A stretch of 64,000 bases of DNA from Pseudobutyrivibrio sp. 49 (GTDB taxonomy: Bacteria > Bacillota > Clostridia > Lachnospirales > Lachnospiraceae): the NCBI RefSeq assembly GCF_900100545.1, contig NZ_FNDP01000008.1, forward strand, positions 62,001 through 126,000, read 5' to 3'. Of this stretch, positions 1-8,703 are shown in pieces. Numbering within the stretch: position 1 is the first letter of the stretch; every line of letters starts with the position of its first letter. The translations under genes and the position numbers were made by a program. A model generated the notes under the pieces. It did no database searches, was not told where the DNA came from, and saw only the letters and a program-made list of their open reading frames with translations.

Positions 1-737
1 ATCTCTAACTCTAAATCCCTTTTTGCTTCCTCTAAGGCATCCTTAGCTGGCTGTAAAGCATTTTCTGCTTCTATTCGCTCCGCATGAGCACTACGTTTTT
101 CTTCCTCCGAGTCTCCTTCTTCTGCATGTCTAACAGAATCATAGGCCCTATCAATGGCCTCCTTTGCTTTCTTTACATTTCTTTCTGCCTCAACAACTGC
201 CTGCTGCTTTCTTGCTATATCTCTATCAGCATCTATAACTGCAATAGCACCGCTATCCTTGGTACTTTGCATACCTCTTTCAGCGTTCTGCCTTGAGATA
301 TCGTCAAGCTGATTCTGGATGCTAAGTGCCTGCTGCTGATAAGACAGCTGCTCTTTCATAGAATTCATATCAAGCTTATATAGTGGATCTCCCTTTTTTA
401 CAACATCTCCAACTTTTACATATACTTCAGCCACAGGGTAACTACCTGTAATGGAAGCGTTCTCTGATGACTCTTCAGATGAGATGATTGTTCCAGTTGC
501 AGAAATTGTTTTTTGAATATCCTGCTTAGCCGCCTGCACTGTAAGAATCTCAGGTAACTCTGTATTGCCTGCCTTAACATTTTTTATTACAGTCGCTCCA
601 ATAATAGTTGTTAGAAGTACCGCAGCAATAACCATGGCTGCAACTACTTTTTTATTTAATCTCTTAAAAAAGCTTTTATCCTGCTCTGACATTTCGCCTT
701 CATTTTTCTGAGCAGCTAATATTTCTTTTAACTTCAT
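1..737 (-). CDS. HlyD/RND-type membrane fusion (efflux adaptor) protein, C-terminus cut off
   Basis: The reading frame stays open from an ATG at 737 to the left edge, so about 245 residues are visible and the C-terminus is missing. After a short cytoplasmic start comes one membrane segment (about residues 31-51), then a lipoyl-like strand region with KVGDVVKKGDPLYKLD, then a long Gln/Glu/Lys/Ala-rich coiled coil. This order is typical of periplasmic-adaptor-like proteins that work with MacB-type ABC exporters in Gram-positives. GGAGG lies 10 nt before the ATG; a second ATG 15 codons in is an alternative start. It is divergent from a two-component system, with paired repeats between them, so regulation by that system is likely. 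The transported substrate cannot be read from this fragment. Confidence 0.85.
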   Translation of the reverse strand, partial: MKLKEILAAQKNEGEMSEQDKSFFKRLNKKVVAAMVIAAVLLTTIIGATVIKNVKAGNTELPEILTVQAAKQDIQKTISATGTIISSEESSENASITGSYPVAEVYVKVGDVVKKGDPLYKLDMNSMKEQLSYQQQALSIQNQLDDISRQNAERGMQSTKDSGAIAVIDADRDIARKQQAVVEAERNVKKAKEAIDRAYDSVRHAEEGDSEEEKRSAHAERIEAENALQPAKDALEEAKRDLELE

Positions 738-792
738 TTTATTATTTCCTCCGAAGCACATTTTTAACTTACAGAGGACATCATACAGATAG

Positions 793-828
793 ATTCTTAA
801 GAAATGCCTATGGTAATTCTTAAGAAAT
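793..828. promoter_or_regulatory. Direct repeat of ATTCTTAAGAAAT, probable response-regulator binding site
   Basis: Two identical 13-bp copies of ATTCTTAAGAAAT sit at 793-805 and 816-828, 23 bp apart start to start, which is about two helical turns. Each copy contains the palindrome TTCTTAAGAA. They lie between the efflux adaptor (minus strand) and the regulator gene (plus strand), close upstream of a TATGAT-like -10 for the adaptor. Tandem sites on one DNA face are usual for OmpR-family regulators; binding by the neighbouring regulator is inferred. Confidence 0.6.
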
Positions 829-919
829 CTAAAATAACCTTTTTTCAAAGATTAAACACTTTTTTTATGCTAGTATACATTTAGGAACAAAGTATTTTTG
901 TTTAGTTAAGGAAAAATTT

Positions 920-1630
920 ATGAGTAAACAAAAGATATTAACAGTAGATGATAATGAAGAAATCCGTAACATCATAAAGATATTATTAGAAAGTGAGGGC
1001 TATGAAGTTATAGAAGCACCTGATGGTGAAACTGCCCTTTCTCTTGTGGATAATTCCATTGACCTTATAATTCTTGACATTATGATGCCTGGCAAATCAG
1101 GTCTGGATGTTTGCAAGATAATCCGTGAAAAGTATCAAATGCCAATTCTATTTTTAACTGCAAAAGGAACTGATTCTGATAAATCGTTAGGACTCTTAAT
1201 AGGCGGTGACGATTATCTGGCAAAGCCATTTTCCCATGCAGAGCTTACCGCCAGAGTAAAATCACTTCTGCGCCGCTATTATGTATATAAAGGAAAAGAG
1301 GCACCTGTCGATGATAATCTAATTTCCTATGATATATTCAAGGTTGCCAAAGATAGAAATGAAGTATTCACTACCGATTCAAAGGGAAATGAAGTTCAAT
1401 TAGATTTATCCGAACTAGAATACCAGATTTTTAAGCTTCTTATTAGTAGTCCTGGCAGAATCTTTCCTGCCCAGCTGATATATGAAACTATTTGGAATGA
1501 GCCATACCTATACAGCTCAAATGCTACAATTATGGTTCATATTAGAAATCTTCGTACCAAAATCGAAGAGGATCCTTCTAACCCACGACATCTGCTAACA
1601 GTTTGGGGAAAGGGCTATAAATTACAATGA
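920..1630 (+). CDS. OmpR/PhoB-family response regulator
   Basis: The protein of 236 residues has an N-terminal receiver domain with the acidic pair DD at 10-11, the phosphoacceptor Asp53 in LIILDIMMPG, and the conserved Lys in DDYLAKPF. A C-terminal winged-helix domain (about 130-236) carries the typical end pattern VWGKGYKLQ. It would be phosphorylated by the kinase whose start overlaps its stop by 4 nt, and then bind DNA. The efflux gene on the other side of the intergenic repeats is the obvious target. AAGGAAAA upstream of the ATG serves as ribosome binding site. The family is certain; the signal is unknown. Confidence 0.93.
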   Translation: MSKQKILTVDDNEEIRNIIKILLESEGYEVIEAPDGETALSLVDNSIDLIILDIMMPGKSGLDVCKIIREKYQMPILFLTAKGTDSDKSLGLLIGGDDYLAKPFSHAELTARVKSLLRRYYVYKGKEAPVDDNLISYDIFKVAKDRNEVFTTDSKGNEVQLDLSELEYQIFKLLISSPGRIFPAQLIYETIWNEPYLYSSNATIMVHIRNLRTKIEEDPSNPRHLLTVWGKGYKLQ

Positions 1631-3000
1631 TAAAAGTAAGGAAATTATTATCCAAATCATTATATATAGAGTTGGCCATTGCAGTATGTATTTCTGTATT
1701 GCTGGGCGCAATCTGCTATTTTTTCCTTTCTAGATTTTCAGCAGATGTCTCTTCCTCAAAATGGTTTGATAACACCTACAAAGAATATAAAATCAATTCT
1801 CTAATAGATAATTTACAAACCTTCATCTACGAGGAAAGTGTAGACTCGGGAGATACTTCACCGCTTAATGATTGGTATGATTCCAATCCCAGAGCTTTCT
1901 TTTACCTAAAGAAGGATAATTCGATAATATATTCCTCCTTTTACAATCCAGGCTATGCTGAAACAACCATTGATGCGGACGATGCCGAGTTTAAAGAAAA
2001 TGTCGATATTTATAGCGACTATTTTCCAGAGCAAACCACACGTACACTTAATCTTACTGATTGCAAGTTAACACTCTGTTTATTCACTGACGTTCAGTAT
2101 TCCTTCTACTCTAATTTGTTACGATTAAGTATTGCAATATCAGCTCTGATTAGCCTAATTGTGCTTGTTTTATTTGTTAGAAATAAAATCAATTACATCA
2201 ATGATGTTACACAGGGAATTAGAATCTTAGAAGGTGGCAATCTTGATTATCAGGTTCCCGTAAAAGGAAATGACGAAATATCACAGGTGGCTGAAAGCCT
2301 TAATTCTATGCGTATAGCCTTGGATCAGCAAATGAAAAATGAGAAGCAGGCTCTTCAGGCAAATAATAGTCTTGTTACTGCCCTTTCTCATGATTTGCGA
2401 ACCCCTCTTACCACACAGATGGGATATTTGGAGATTCTTAAGGAGCATCATTACAATTCTCCGGAAGAAATGGATAAATACATTAACACCGCATTAGATA
2501 CCTGTCATCAGATTAAGGAAATGTCTGACCGACTTTTCGAATACTTCCTTGCCTTTGATCCTCATCCTGAACGTCCGGCAGAAGCTTTGGAAGAATATGA
2601 TGGCGTCGCTCTTTTTATGCAGCTGATTTCTGAGCTTTCTCTTCCACTTGAGGCTCAGGGTTTTAGCTTTGAATTTGAAGAACCTAAAGATACCTTTAAT
2701 ATTCATGTGAATATGAATGATATATTAAGAATCTTTAATAACGTATTTACGAATATTGATAAATATGCTGATGAAGCTGAGCCAGTTAGAATTCGCATTT
2801 TCCATGATAATGAAAACGCTGTACTTTCTATTACTAATAAAATCAGAAAAGAGCCACGTAAAAACGAAAGTGCAAAAATTGGTCTTATAAGTATTTCAAG
2901 TCTTATGAAACGTCAAAGTGGTGCCAGCAAGACTCGCACCTCAAGAGACCACTTTACACTGGAACTCAAATTTCCAATCACTAAACTTACAAAAGCTTAG
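1627..3000 (+). CDS. Membrane sensor histidine kinase with degenerate ATP-lid motifs
   Basis: This 457-residue kinase has a first membrane helix near 13-35, an extracellular sensor of about 120 residues, a second helix near 160-182, a HAMP segment, and a dimerisation helix with H-box His255 in ALSHDLRTPLTT. The catalytic domain has an N-box-like stretch (ILRIFNNVFTNIDKYAD). The DxG of the G1 box is not visible (LSITNKI instead) and the G2 box is reduced to KIGL. It overlaps the response regulator gene by 4 nt, so the two are translated together. Variants with KIGL occur in Firmicute kinases, from memory, so loss of activity should not be assumed. Confidence 0.88.
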   Translation: MIKVRKLLSKSLYIELAIAVCISVLLGAICYFFLSRFSADVSSSKWFDNTYKEYKINSLIDNLQTFIYEESVDSGDTSPLNDWYDSNPRAFFYLKKDNSIIYSSFYNPGYAETTIDADDAEFKENVDIYSDYFPEQTTRTLNLTDCKLTLCLFTDVQYSFYSNLLRLSIAISALISLIVLVLFVRNKINYINDVTQGIRILEGGNLDYQVPVKGNDEISQVAESLNSMRIALDQQMKNEKQALQANNSLVTALSHDLRTPLTTQMGYLEILKEHHYNSPEEMDKYINTALDTCHQIKEMSDRLFEYFLAFDPHPERPAEALEEYDGVALFMQLISELSLPLEAQGFSFEFEEPKDTFNIHVNMNDILRIFNNVFTNIDKYADEAEPVRIRIFHDNENAVLSITNKIRKEPRKNESAKIGLISISSLMKRQSGASKTRTSRDHFTLELKFPITKLTKA

Positions 3001-3025
3001 GATGATTCTCTCATCCTAAGCTTTT
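2991..3025. terminator. Bidirectional terminator between kinase and chemoreceptor genes
   Basis: The arms AAAAGCTTAGGATGA and TCATCCTAAGCTTTT are perfectly complementary over 15 bp with a 5-nt loop, and T runs lie on both strands. The left arm overlaps the kinase stop codon. It serves the two convergent genes. Confidence 0.85.
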
Positions 3026-3036
3026 TGTTATCTTCC

Positions 3037-5091
3037 TTATACTTCCGCATCATCCTTGAAGAATGAAATCTCTTCATTCAGCTTAACAGCAATATCCTTC
3101 AAATCATCTGCAGAAGCTGCAAGTGTAGAAACTGTTGCTGAAAGCTCTTGAACAGAAGCACCTGTTGTCTCTGAAGACGCTGCATTCTCTTCTGAAATAG
3201 CTGAAAGAGATGACATTGCATCAGATACGATGTCATTAGAAGATACGCAAGTCTCAGCTCCACCTGCAATCTCCTTAACACCATCAACAGTTCCATTGAT
3301 ATCCTCAAGCATTCCGTTAACAGATTCGAGGGTTCCTCCGATAGCTTCCTGTTGCTCTAAGTTGCCCTGCTTAACAAGGTTAGCTGCTGCAACGGCTGCC
3401 TCAGACTGCTTCAGAAGGATATCCATCTGAGTTCTAATATCCTGAGCCATGCTGTCTGAATCATCAGCAAGCTTTCTAATTTCCTCAGCAACAACCGCGA
3501 ATCCCTTACCAGCCTCGCCGGCACGTGCTGCCTCGATACTTGCATTAAGTGAAAGAAGGTTTGTCTGAGAAGCGATTCCTGAAATACCCTCTACGCTCTC
3601 GTTAATGCTTGTAACAGCATCTTTTGTAGCGGAAATTGTTTTAGCAATTTCTTCAATCTTCTCTGTCATGTCACTACTTGAATCCTGGAGATTAAGAAGT
3701 GACTTGCTTGAAGCCTGTGAAGCATCCTTCATCTTGCCTGCAAGAGTTTCCATGTTGTCGGTAGAATTCTGAACGCCAGCTACAGCATCTGTAATCTTTC
3801 CAACATTCTCCGCTGCTTCCTGAATTTCCTCAGCCTGCTGAACAGCACCTGTAGCAATTTCCTGAACGGCATTTGCAACAGTGTCTGTTGTGGCAGCAAT
3901 CTGATTTGCCATATCAGCCAAATCTTCAGATGACGTTGTAACAGTAGAAGCAGAATTCTTAATTGAAGCAACAATGCTTCCTAATCTATCAATAACGGAG
4001 TTTGTACTACGGACAATTTCACCAAATTCATCCTTGCGTTTTTCATGACCATCAATCTTCTTGAAACGACCATCTGCCAACTGAGTGATAGATGCTGTAA
4101 CAGCAAGAATAGGTCTTGTAAAGCTTGTTGCAATAATAAGTGAGATAACGATAGATATTACAAGCAATATAAGTCCTACAAATACAGTTGTCATTGCTGA
4201 TCTATTAGCTGATGCCATAATATCAGAGTGAGTCTTTGAGGCCGCTACAACGTATCCTGTCATTGGCTCTTTTACCCAAGACATATATGTAAGCCCTGAG
4301 TCAAATTCTGATTCAATAACACCACTACTTTCACTAGAACCTACAAATCCAAAAGAACTTAAATCGTATTCTTCCTCTGGACTAATTTCGAACTGAGCAT
4401 GAGCTACCATCATACCAGCACGATCAGCAATAAAACCATCAGAGATATTCTCTGCAAGGAATTCATGTAATCGATTCAAATCATAGCTTCGCTGAATGGT
4501 ACCAATTACCTGAGTTTTTGCCTCGTTATATACAGGAACGCAGATAATCATGATACGGTTTCCAGCCTTCTTACTTACCTGAACATTAGAGATTGCAGGC
4601 TTTCCAGTTGAAACAGCCTCCTGGAAATATTCTCTATCAGAAATATTTGCAAGCTCTTTTCTATCAGTTCTCAGCATCTGATCACCATTGAGCTGAGTAA
4701 AAATCATACTGGTATTACCATCATTGATAAACTCATTGATGGCATCCATATGGGCAAGCATTACATCATCTGGCACTGGCTGATTCTCAGTATGATAATT
4801 TTCAAGGTAATTTATCGTACTAGGTGCAGTGGCAAAAGTTTGAAGAGCTGCAGTATTTTGCACAACAATTTCTGCAAACTCGGTCTCTACCATTCTTGCA
4901 GTCATGTTCAATAATTCTAAGGCATCATTTTTATCCTTAGTTCTTGAATTACTATAGCTAATCGCTATAGAAATAAGTAATGGAACAGCTACAAGTAAAG
5001 CCATGATAAGTATAAGCTTAGTCTTAATACTATCTTTGGCAGCTATACCAGACTTTGCTGGATTTGTTGGCTTTTCTTTTTTCTTTCCCAT
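3037..5091 (-). CDS. Methyl-accepting chemotaxis protein (Cache-type sensor), copy 1
   Basis: This chemoreceptor has 684 residues from the ATG at 5091, which follows GAGGAG by 6 nt; an upstream in-frame TTG at 5115 lacks such a site. A helix near residues 25-45 and another near 315-340 bracket an extracellular sensor of about 270 residues that looks like a double Cache domain. HAMP and a long signalling coiled coil follow, with the hairpin tip around [20 protein letters not shown] and [13 protein letters not shown]. It would sense an extracellular ligand and control CheA. Its C-terminal half is nearly identical to the receptor at 11797-13845 while the sensor has diverged, which points to duplication with different ligands. 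Confidence 0.93.
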   Translation of the reverse strand: MGKKKEKPTNPAKSGIAAKDSIKTKLILIMALLVAVPLLISIAISYSNSRTKDKNDALELLNMTARMVETEFAEIVVQNTAALQTFATAPSTINYLENYHTENQPVPDDVMLAHMDAINEFINDGNTSMIFTQLNGDQMLRTDRKELANISDREYFQEAVSTGKPAISNVQVSKKAGNRIMIICVPVYNEAKTQVIGTIQRSYDLNRLHEFLAENISDGFIADRAGMMVAHAQFEISPEEEYDLSSFGFVGSSESSGVIESEFDSGLTYMSWVKEPMTGYVVAASKTHSDIMASANRSAMTTVFVGLILLVISIVISLIIATSFTRPILAVTASITQLADGRFKKIDGHEKRKDEFGEIVRSTNSVIDRLGSIVASIKNSASTVTTSSEDLADMANQIAATTDTVANAVQEIATGAVQQAEEIQEAAENVGKITDAVAGVQNSTDNMETLAGKMKDASQASSKSLLNLQDSSSDMTEKIEEIAKTISATKDAVTSINESVEGISGIASQTNLLSLNASIEAARAGEAGKGFAVVAEEIRKLADDSDSMAQDIRTQMDILLKQSEAAVAAANLVKQGNLEQQEAIGGTLESVNGMLEDINGTVDGVKEIAGGAETCVSSNDIVSDAMSSLSAISEENAASSETTGASVQELSATVSTLAASADDLKDIAVKLNEEISFFKDDAEV

Positions 5092-5169
5092 AGTACACTC
5101 CTCATACAAAATCAACAGGTTACTATTGATGACTAAGTGAATTATAGGGCAGAAATATGAAAATTCAGT

Positions 5170-5198
5170 TAAATACCATAAATTTTCACAATTGTCAA
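5170..5198 (-). promoter_or_regulatory. Probable sigma-A promoter of chemoreceptor copy 1
   Basis: On the minus strand TTGACA (5198-5193) is followed after exactly 17 nt by TATTTA (5175-5170). A TATAAT closer to the gene lacks a good -35 partner. Confidence 0.5.
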
Positions 5199-5220
5199 AC
5201 GAATCCTCTATAAATAGATG

Positions 5221-5245
5221 AAAAAAGGGCCAGCTAAGCTGACCC
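5221..5245 (-). terminator. Terminator of the metNIQ operon
   Basis: Read on the minus strand, GGGTCAGCTTAGCTGGCCC forms a stem (one G-T pair) followed by TTTTTT. It lies 34 nt after the metQ stop codon. Confidence 0.85.
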
Positions 5246-5278
5246 TCGGAGGATTAATTAAAAATGTCGTTATTCACA

Positions 5279-6154
5279 TTAGAATGGAACTACTGCTCCA
5301 TCGTATGTATCGTTAATAAACTTCTGAACGTCATCAGACTTAAGAACTTCTACTAAAGCCTTAATTCCGTCATTGTTCTCGTTGCCCTCAGCAACTGCAA
5401 TGATATTAACGTATGTCTTTGCCGCCTCTGAATCAGAAGCCTCATATGCGATAGAATCCTTAGCTACTGAGAAGCCTGCCTCAAGAGCATAGTTACCGTT
5501 AAGAACTACGTATGCAACCTCATCCTTTACACGTGCAACCTGAGCTGCCTCAAGCTCCTGGAACTCGATGTTCTTAGGATTCTCTGTAATGTCGTTGATT
5601 GTAGCTGTAAGACCTGCACCTTCCTTAAGTGTAAGAAGTCCGTTGTCCTGAAGAAGAAGAAGTGCTCTAGCCTCGTTTGTTGTATCATTTGGGATAGCGA
5701 TTACATCACCATCAGCAACATCATCGAGAGATGCCTTTGTACCTGGGTAAATTCCAAATGGCTCATAGTGAATATCGCCTGCATCTACGAGATGTGTTCC
5801 CTGCTCCTCGTTGAAGCTGTCGAGATATGGAACATGCTGGAAGTAGTTTGCATCAAACTCACCAGACTCTACTACCAGGTTTGGCTGTACATAATCATCA
5901 AAGACTGTAACATCAAGCTTGTATCCCTTCTCCTCAAGAAGTGGAGCTGCAAACTCTAAAATCTCTGAATGAGGTGTAGCTGATGCAGCTACCTTGATTG
6001 TTGTAAGCTCACCAGTTGCTTTATCTGCAGCTTCTTCTGTTGTAGCCTCTGCTGGCTCTGCAGCTGTCTCCTCTTTGTTTGCGCTACCGCAGCCTGTAAG
6101 TGCTGCTACTGCAAATGTTGTTGTTAAAAGTCCTGCCAATAATTTCTTTTTCAT
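5279..6154 (-). CDS. metQ: Methionine ABC transporter substrate-binding lipoprotein MetQ
   Basis: The 291-residue protein has a lipoprotein signal ending at the lipobox ALTGC, then an NlpA-family fold recognised by VAASATPHSEILEFAAPLLEEK and the YFQHVPYLDSF segment, which surrounds the bound methionine in this family. It delivers D/L-methionine to MetNI. It is the last gene of metN-metI-metQ and is followed by a strong terminator. Binding of another sulfur amino acid cannot be excluded, but the methionine-rich leader upstream of metN supports methionine. Confidence 0.93.
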   Translation of the reverse strand: MKKKLLAGLLTTTFAVAALTGCGSANKEETAAEPAEATTEEAADKATGELTTIKVAASATPHSEILEFAAPLLEEKGYKLDVTVFDDYVQPNLVVESGEFDANYFQHVPYLDSFNEEQGTHLVDAGDIHYEPFGIYPGTKASLDDVADGDVIAIPNDTTNEARALLLLQDNGLLTLKEGAGLTATINDITENPKNIEFQELEAAQVARVKDEVAYVVLNGNYALEAGFSVAKDSIAYEASDSEAAKTYVNIIAVAEGNENNDGIKALVEVLKSDDVQKFINDTYDGAVVPF

Positions 6155-6200
6155 AGTTCTTTCTCCTTTATTGTGTAATGCTAATTGTGTCCTGTTTCAT

Positions 6201-6860
6201 TTAAATTTTATGGTTAAGCTTTCTTGCTATAAACATTCCAGTGTTCTGGAAAATCTGGAACAATGCAATAAGCAAGATAACTGTAACAATCATGATATCT
6301 GCCTGATATCGATAGTATCCGTAGCGGATTGCGATGTCGCCAAGTCCGCCACCGCCTATGGTGCCTGCCATTGCTGAATATCCAAGGACAGTACCAAGGG
6401 CTATTGTCGCGTTGGTGATAAGTGAGGTTCTGGCCTCTACTAATAAAACCTTAAAAACTATCTGGGTGTTTGAAGCTCCCATTGCCTTTGCTGCTTCAAT
6501 AACACCCTCATCCACTTCCTTAAGTGAAGACTCCACCATTCTTGCAATGTATGGTGCTGCACTGATTACAAGTGGAACGATTGTAGCTGTGGTGCCGTAA
6601 GACTTTCCAACTACAAGTCTTGTAAATGGTATTAACAGAATGAGAAGAATTAAAAATGGTACAGATCGTACAACGTTTGAAATCGCATCTAAAATCTTAT
6701 AAAGCACTGGATTTGGCTTTAAGCCATTCTTGTCTGAAATTGTAAGTAGTACTCCCATTGGAAGTCCCAATATATATCCAAAGAATGTAGAAACTATACT
6801 CATGTATACTGTTCCAACAATTCCCTCTAATATCATGTTAATTGTTGTGCTATCCCACAT
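6201..6860 (-). CDS. metI: Methionine ABC transporter permease MetI
   Basis: This 219-residue membrane protein has five predicted helices and the permease loop EAAKAMGAS that contacts the ATPase. It has the usual MetI length. Its start overlaps the end of metN by 11 nt, implying coupled translation. It forms the membrane channel of the importer with MetN and MetQ. Confidence 0.93.
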   Translation of the reverse strand: MWDSTTINMILEGIVGTVYMSIVSTFFGYILGLPMGVLLTISDKNGLKPNPVLYKILDAISNVVRSVPFLILLILLIPFTRLVVGKSYGTTATIVPLVISAAPYIARMVESSLKEVDEGVIEAAKAMGASNTQIVFKVLLVEARTSLITNATIALGTVLGYSAMAGTIGGGGLGDIAIRYGYYRYQADIMIVTVILLIALFQIFQNTGMFIARKLNHKI

Positions 6861-7644
6861 AATTTCTTACCTCCTTAATGCCAGCTTTCTCGAACTCTTT
6901 ATTCTTCAGCTCATTTTCTTTATTCAGCCAAAAAAACTTGTCCTCTGGAAGATTGACATCCTCAAGTCTTCCGCTTTCGATGAGCTGTCCCTCTTCAAGG
7001 ACTGCCACCTTATTACAAATAGCCTTTACTACTGACATCTGATGCGTAATAAGAACTATCGTAATTCCGTATTCCTTATTAATCTCCTTAAGAAGTGTAA
7101 GAATCGATGCTGTTGTCTGTGGGTCAAGTGCGCTTGTTGCCTCGTCACAAAGAAGAATCTTTGGATCTGCTGCAAGGGCTCTTGCGATAGCAACTCTCTG
7201 CTGTTGTCCACCTGAAAGCTGCGATGGATAAGACTTTGCCTTATCCTCAAGTCCTACCTTTGAAAGTAATTCAAAGGCTTTTTCTCTGGCTTCCTTCTTC
7301 TTAACTCCCTGAAGAACAAGTGGAAAAATGATGTTATCAATAACGTTCTTCTGCTGAAGTAAATTGAAGTGCTGGAATATCATGGCGATATCCTGGCGCT
7401 GTTCTCTAAGCTCCTTTTCATTAAGCTGTCCCAGCTCTTTTCCTTCCACGATAACCTGACCACTTGTAGGCTTCTCCAAATAGTTTATACATCGAATCAA
7501 AGTACTTTTTCCTGCTCCAGACATTCCTATGATTCCAAAGATATCACCCTTATCAACTGTGATGTTGATGTCTCTTAAGGCATCTACCTTTGTATCTTTG
7601 TCTACGAAGCTTTTTGAAAGATTTTTAATTTCTATCTCGTGCAT
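6850..7644 (-). CDS. metN: Methionine ABC transporter ATPase MetN, lacking the C-terminal regulatory domain
   Basis: Walker A is GMSGAGKST, the signature is LSGGQQQR and Walker B is ILLCDEATSALD, followed by the switch His in LITHQ. The protein stops at 264 residues, whereas the E. coli type has about 340 and ends in an NIL (ferredoxin-like) domain that binds methionine and shuts the transporter off. That domain is absent here. GAGGAG lies about 8 nt before the start. Expression is probably controlled by the attenuator directly upstream, which may make up for the missing allosteric control. Confidence 0.92.
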   Translation of the reverse strand: MHEIEIKNLSKSFVDKDTKVDALRDINITVDKGDIFGIIGMSGAGKSTLIRCINYLEKPTSGQVIVEGKELGQLNEKELREQRQDIAMIFQHFNLLQQKNVIDNIIFPLVLQGVKKKEAREKAFELLSKVGLEDKAKSYPSQLSGGQQQRVAIARALAADPKILLCDEATSALDPQTTASILTLLKEINKEYGITIVLITHQMSVVKAICNKVAVLEEGQLIESGRLEDVNLPEDKFFWLNKENELKNKEFEKAGIKEVRNYVG

Positions 7645-7675
7645 TTCTATCTCTCCTCATATCTAAAATGGCAAT

Positions 7676-7716
7676 AAAAAAACCATTGCCAGGTTTTTGA
7701 CTCCCAGGCAATGGTT
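7676..7716 (-). terminator. Attenuator terminator in the metNIQ leader
   Basis: On the minus strand AACCATTGCC (7716-7707) pairs perfectly with GGCAATGGTT (7690-7681), and the RNA runs into seven U (7682-7676). It stands between the leader peptide and metN, so it ends transcription before the operon unless the antiterminator forms. Confidence 0.9.
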
Positions 7717-7798
7717 CAATCAACTCTCAGTGATTTACTCCGTAACAGGCGCAAGACATAAAGCCATCGCACCAGAACCATCATTAGCTGCCTGGGAG
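7701..7798 (-). promoter_or_regulatory. Antiterminator structure of the metNIQ leader
   Basis: Minus-strand CTCCCAGGCA (7798-7789) and ATGGTT (7781-7776), both inside the leader reading frame, are complementary to AACCATTGCCTGGGAG (7716-7701). This gives 16 perfect pairs with one 7-nt bulge. The pairing uses the complete 5' arm of the terminator, so the two structures exclude each other. The upstream strand lies just after the cluster of Met codons, where a stalled ribosome would leave it free. Confidence 0.8.
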
Positions 7799-7854
7799 AT
7801 AAGCATTCGACGCATGCACATGTACATCATTGTATGTCTCATAAGCTTTTTCAT
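7735..7854 (-). CDS. Methionine-rich leader peptide of metNIQ (39 residues)
   Basis: An ATG at 7854 preceded by GGAAAGGAG opens a 39-codon frame ending in TAA at 7737-7735. Eight codons are Met (positions 1, 5, 9, 10, 12, 14, 17, 30), seven of them in the first 17. It starts MKKLMRHTMMYMCMRRML. A strong ribosome binding site, a cluster of codons for the amino acid the operon imports, and following antiterminator/terminator hairpins match the layout of classic trp/his/leu attenuators. When Met-tRNA is scarce, stalling would favour the antiterminator and metNIQ expression. I infer the function from this layout. The frame is too short for ordinary gene calling. Confidence 0.85.
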   Translation of the reverse strand: MKKLMRHTMMYMCMRRMLISQAANDGSGAMALCLAPVTE

Positions 7855-7885
7855 ATGTCTTGCTCCTTTCCTAAAAGATGACTTA

Positions 7886-7915
7886 ACTATACCACTGTTT
7901 TCTTAAATATGTGAA
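7886..7915 (-). promoter_or_regulatory. Promoter of the metNIQ leader
   Basis: Minus strand TTCACA (7915-7910), 18 nt spacer, TATAGT (7891-7886). The start point would be near 7879, about 25 nt before the leader ATG. Confidence 0.6.
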
Positions 7916-7928
7916 ATAGATAAAAATA

Positions 7929-7959
7929 ATAGCTGGTTATCAATATAATTTATAGCTGG
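7929..7959. promoter_or_regulatory. LysR-type box upstream of metNIQ (sulfur motif A)
   Basis: ATAGCTGG at 7929-7936 recurs at 7952-7959, separated by TTATCAATATAATTT. Nearly the same arrangement occurs at 41651-41678 and, more weakly, at 11718-11745. It is centred about 65 bp before the predicted start point, a usual place for a LysR activator. The binding protein is inferred. Confidence 0.55.
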
Positions 7960-7962
7960 AGC

Positions 7963-8703
7963 TTATTCATATGCAAACGTCTTCAGGAATTTCTGAGCTC
8001 TCTCCGTCTTAGGCTGGATAAAGAAATCTATCACATCACTTGTCTCTTCAACAATATCTCCCTTGTCTAAGAAGATAATTCTGTCTGCCACCGCCTTGGC
8101 AAACGCCATTTCATGAGTGACAATCAACATTGTCGAACCGCTTTTTGCAAGTGCAATCATTGTCTCTAACACCTCGTGAACCATTTCCGGATCAAGGGCT
8201 GCTGTGACCTCATCAAATAAAATCACCTCTGGATGCATAAGAAGCGCTCTTACGATTGCCACTCTCTGCTTCTGTCCTCCTGAAAGCTGACGTGGATAAT
8301 AATCCTTTTTATCTACAAGACCTACCTTGTCTAAAAGCTCTAAGGCTTCTCTTGTAGCATCCTCCCTTGTACGCTTTTGCACCTTAGTTGGCGCTAAGAT
8401 AATGTTTTCCAAAACAGTCATATGAGGGAAAAGCTCGTAGGACTGGAACACCATTCCAATCTTCTGTCGAAGCTTTGTAATATCGCGCTTGCCTGCTTCT
8501 ACAGGAAGTCCATCTACTGTGATTACTCCGCTCTGAATCTCCTCCAATCCGTTCAAACATCGAAGGAATGTACTTTTACCACAGCCGGAAGGACCAATGA
8601 TAACAACTACCTCTCCCTTTTTTACCGACAAATTAATGTCCTTTAAAACTACATTCGGTCCGAATTCCTTATGTAAATGTGTAACCTTTAATAATTCACT
8701 CAT
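7963..8703 (-). CDS. Polar amino acid (probably cystine) ABC transporter ATPase
   Basis: The protein of 246 residues has Walker A GPSGCGKST, signature LSGGQKQR, Walker B VILFDEVTAALDP and switch His in IVTHE, all typical of the GlnQ/HisP/TcyN group. It powers the two permeases encoded upstream. It is the last gene of the operon GDSL hydrolase, binding protein, permease, permease, ATPase. Cystine as substrate is inferred from the sulfur-type operators at the operon promoter; the sequence alone fits any polar amino acid. Confidence 0.88.
   Translation of the reverse strand: MSELLKVTHLHKEFGPNVVLKDINLSVKKGEVVVIIGPSGCGKSTFLRCLNGLEEIQSGVITVDGLPVEAGKRDITKLRQKIGMVFQSYELFPHMTVLENIILAPTKVQKRTREDATREALELLDKVGLVDKKDYYPRQLSGGQKQRVAIVRALLMHPEVILFDEVTAALDPEMVHEVLETMIALAKSGSTMLIVTHEMAFAKAVADRIIFLDKGDIVEETSDVIDFFIQPKTERAQKFLKTFAYE

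Noticed and set aside
7697-7906. Plus-strand 69-codon frame opposite the metNIQ leader
   Set aside because: It has no ribosome binding site and is the shadow of the Met-rich leader peptide and its hairpins on the other strand.
7645-7962. SAM riboswitch or T-box before metNIQ
   Set aside because: Neither the S-box core nor a T-box sequence is visible; the leader is explained by the peptide attenuator.
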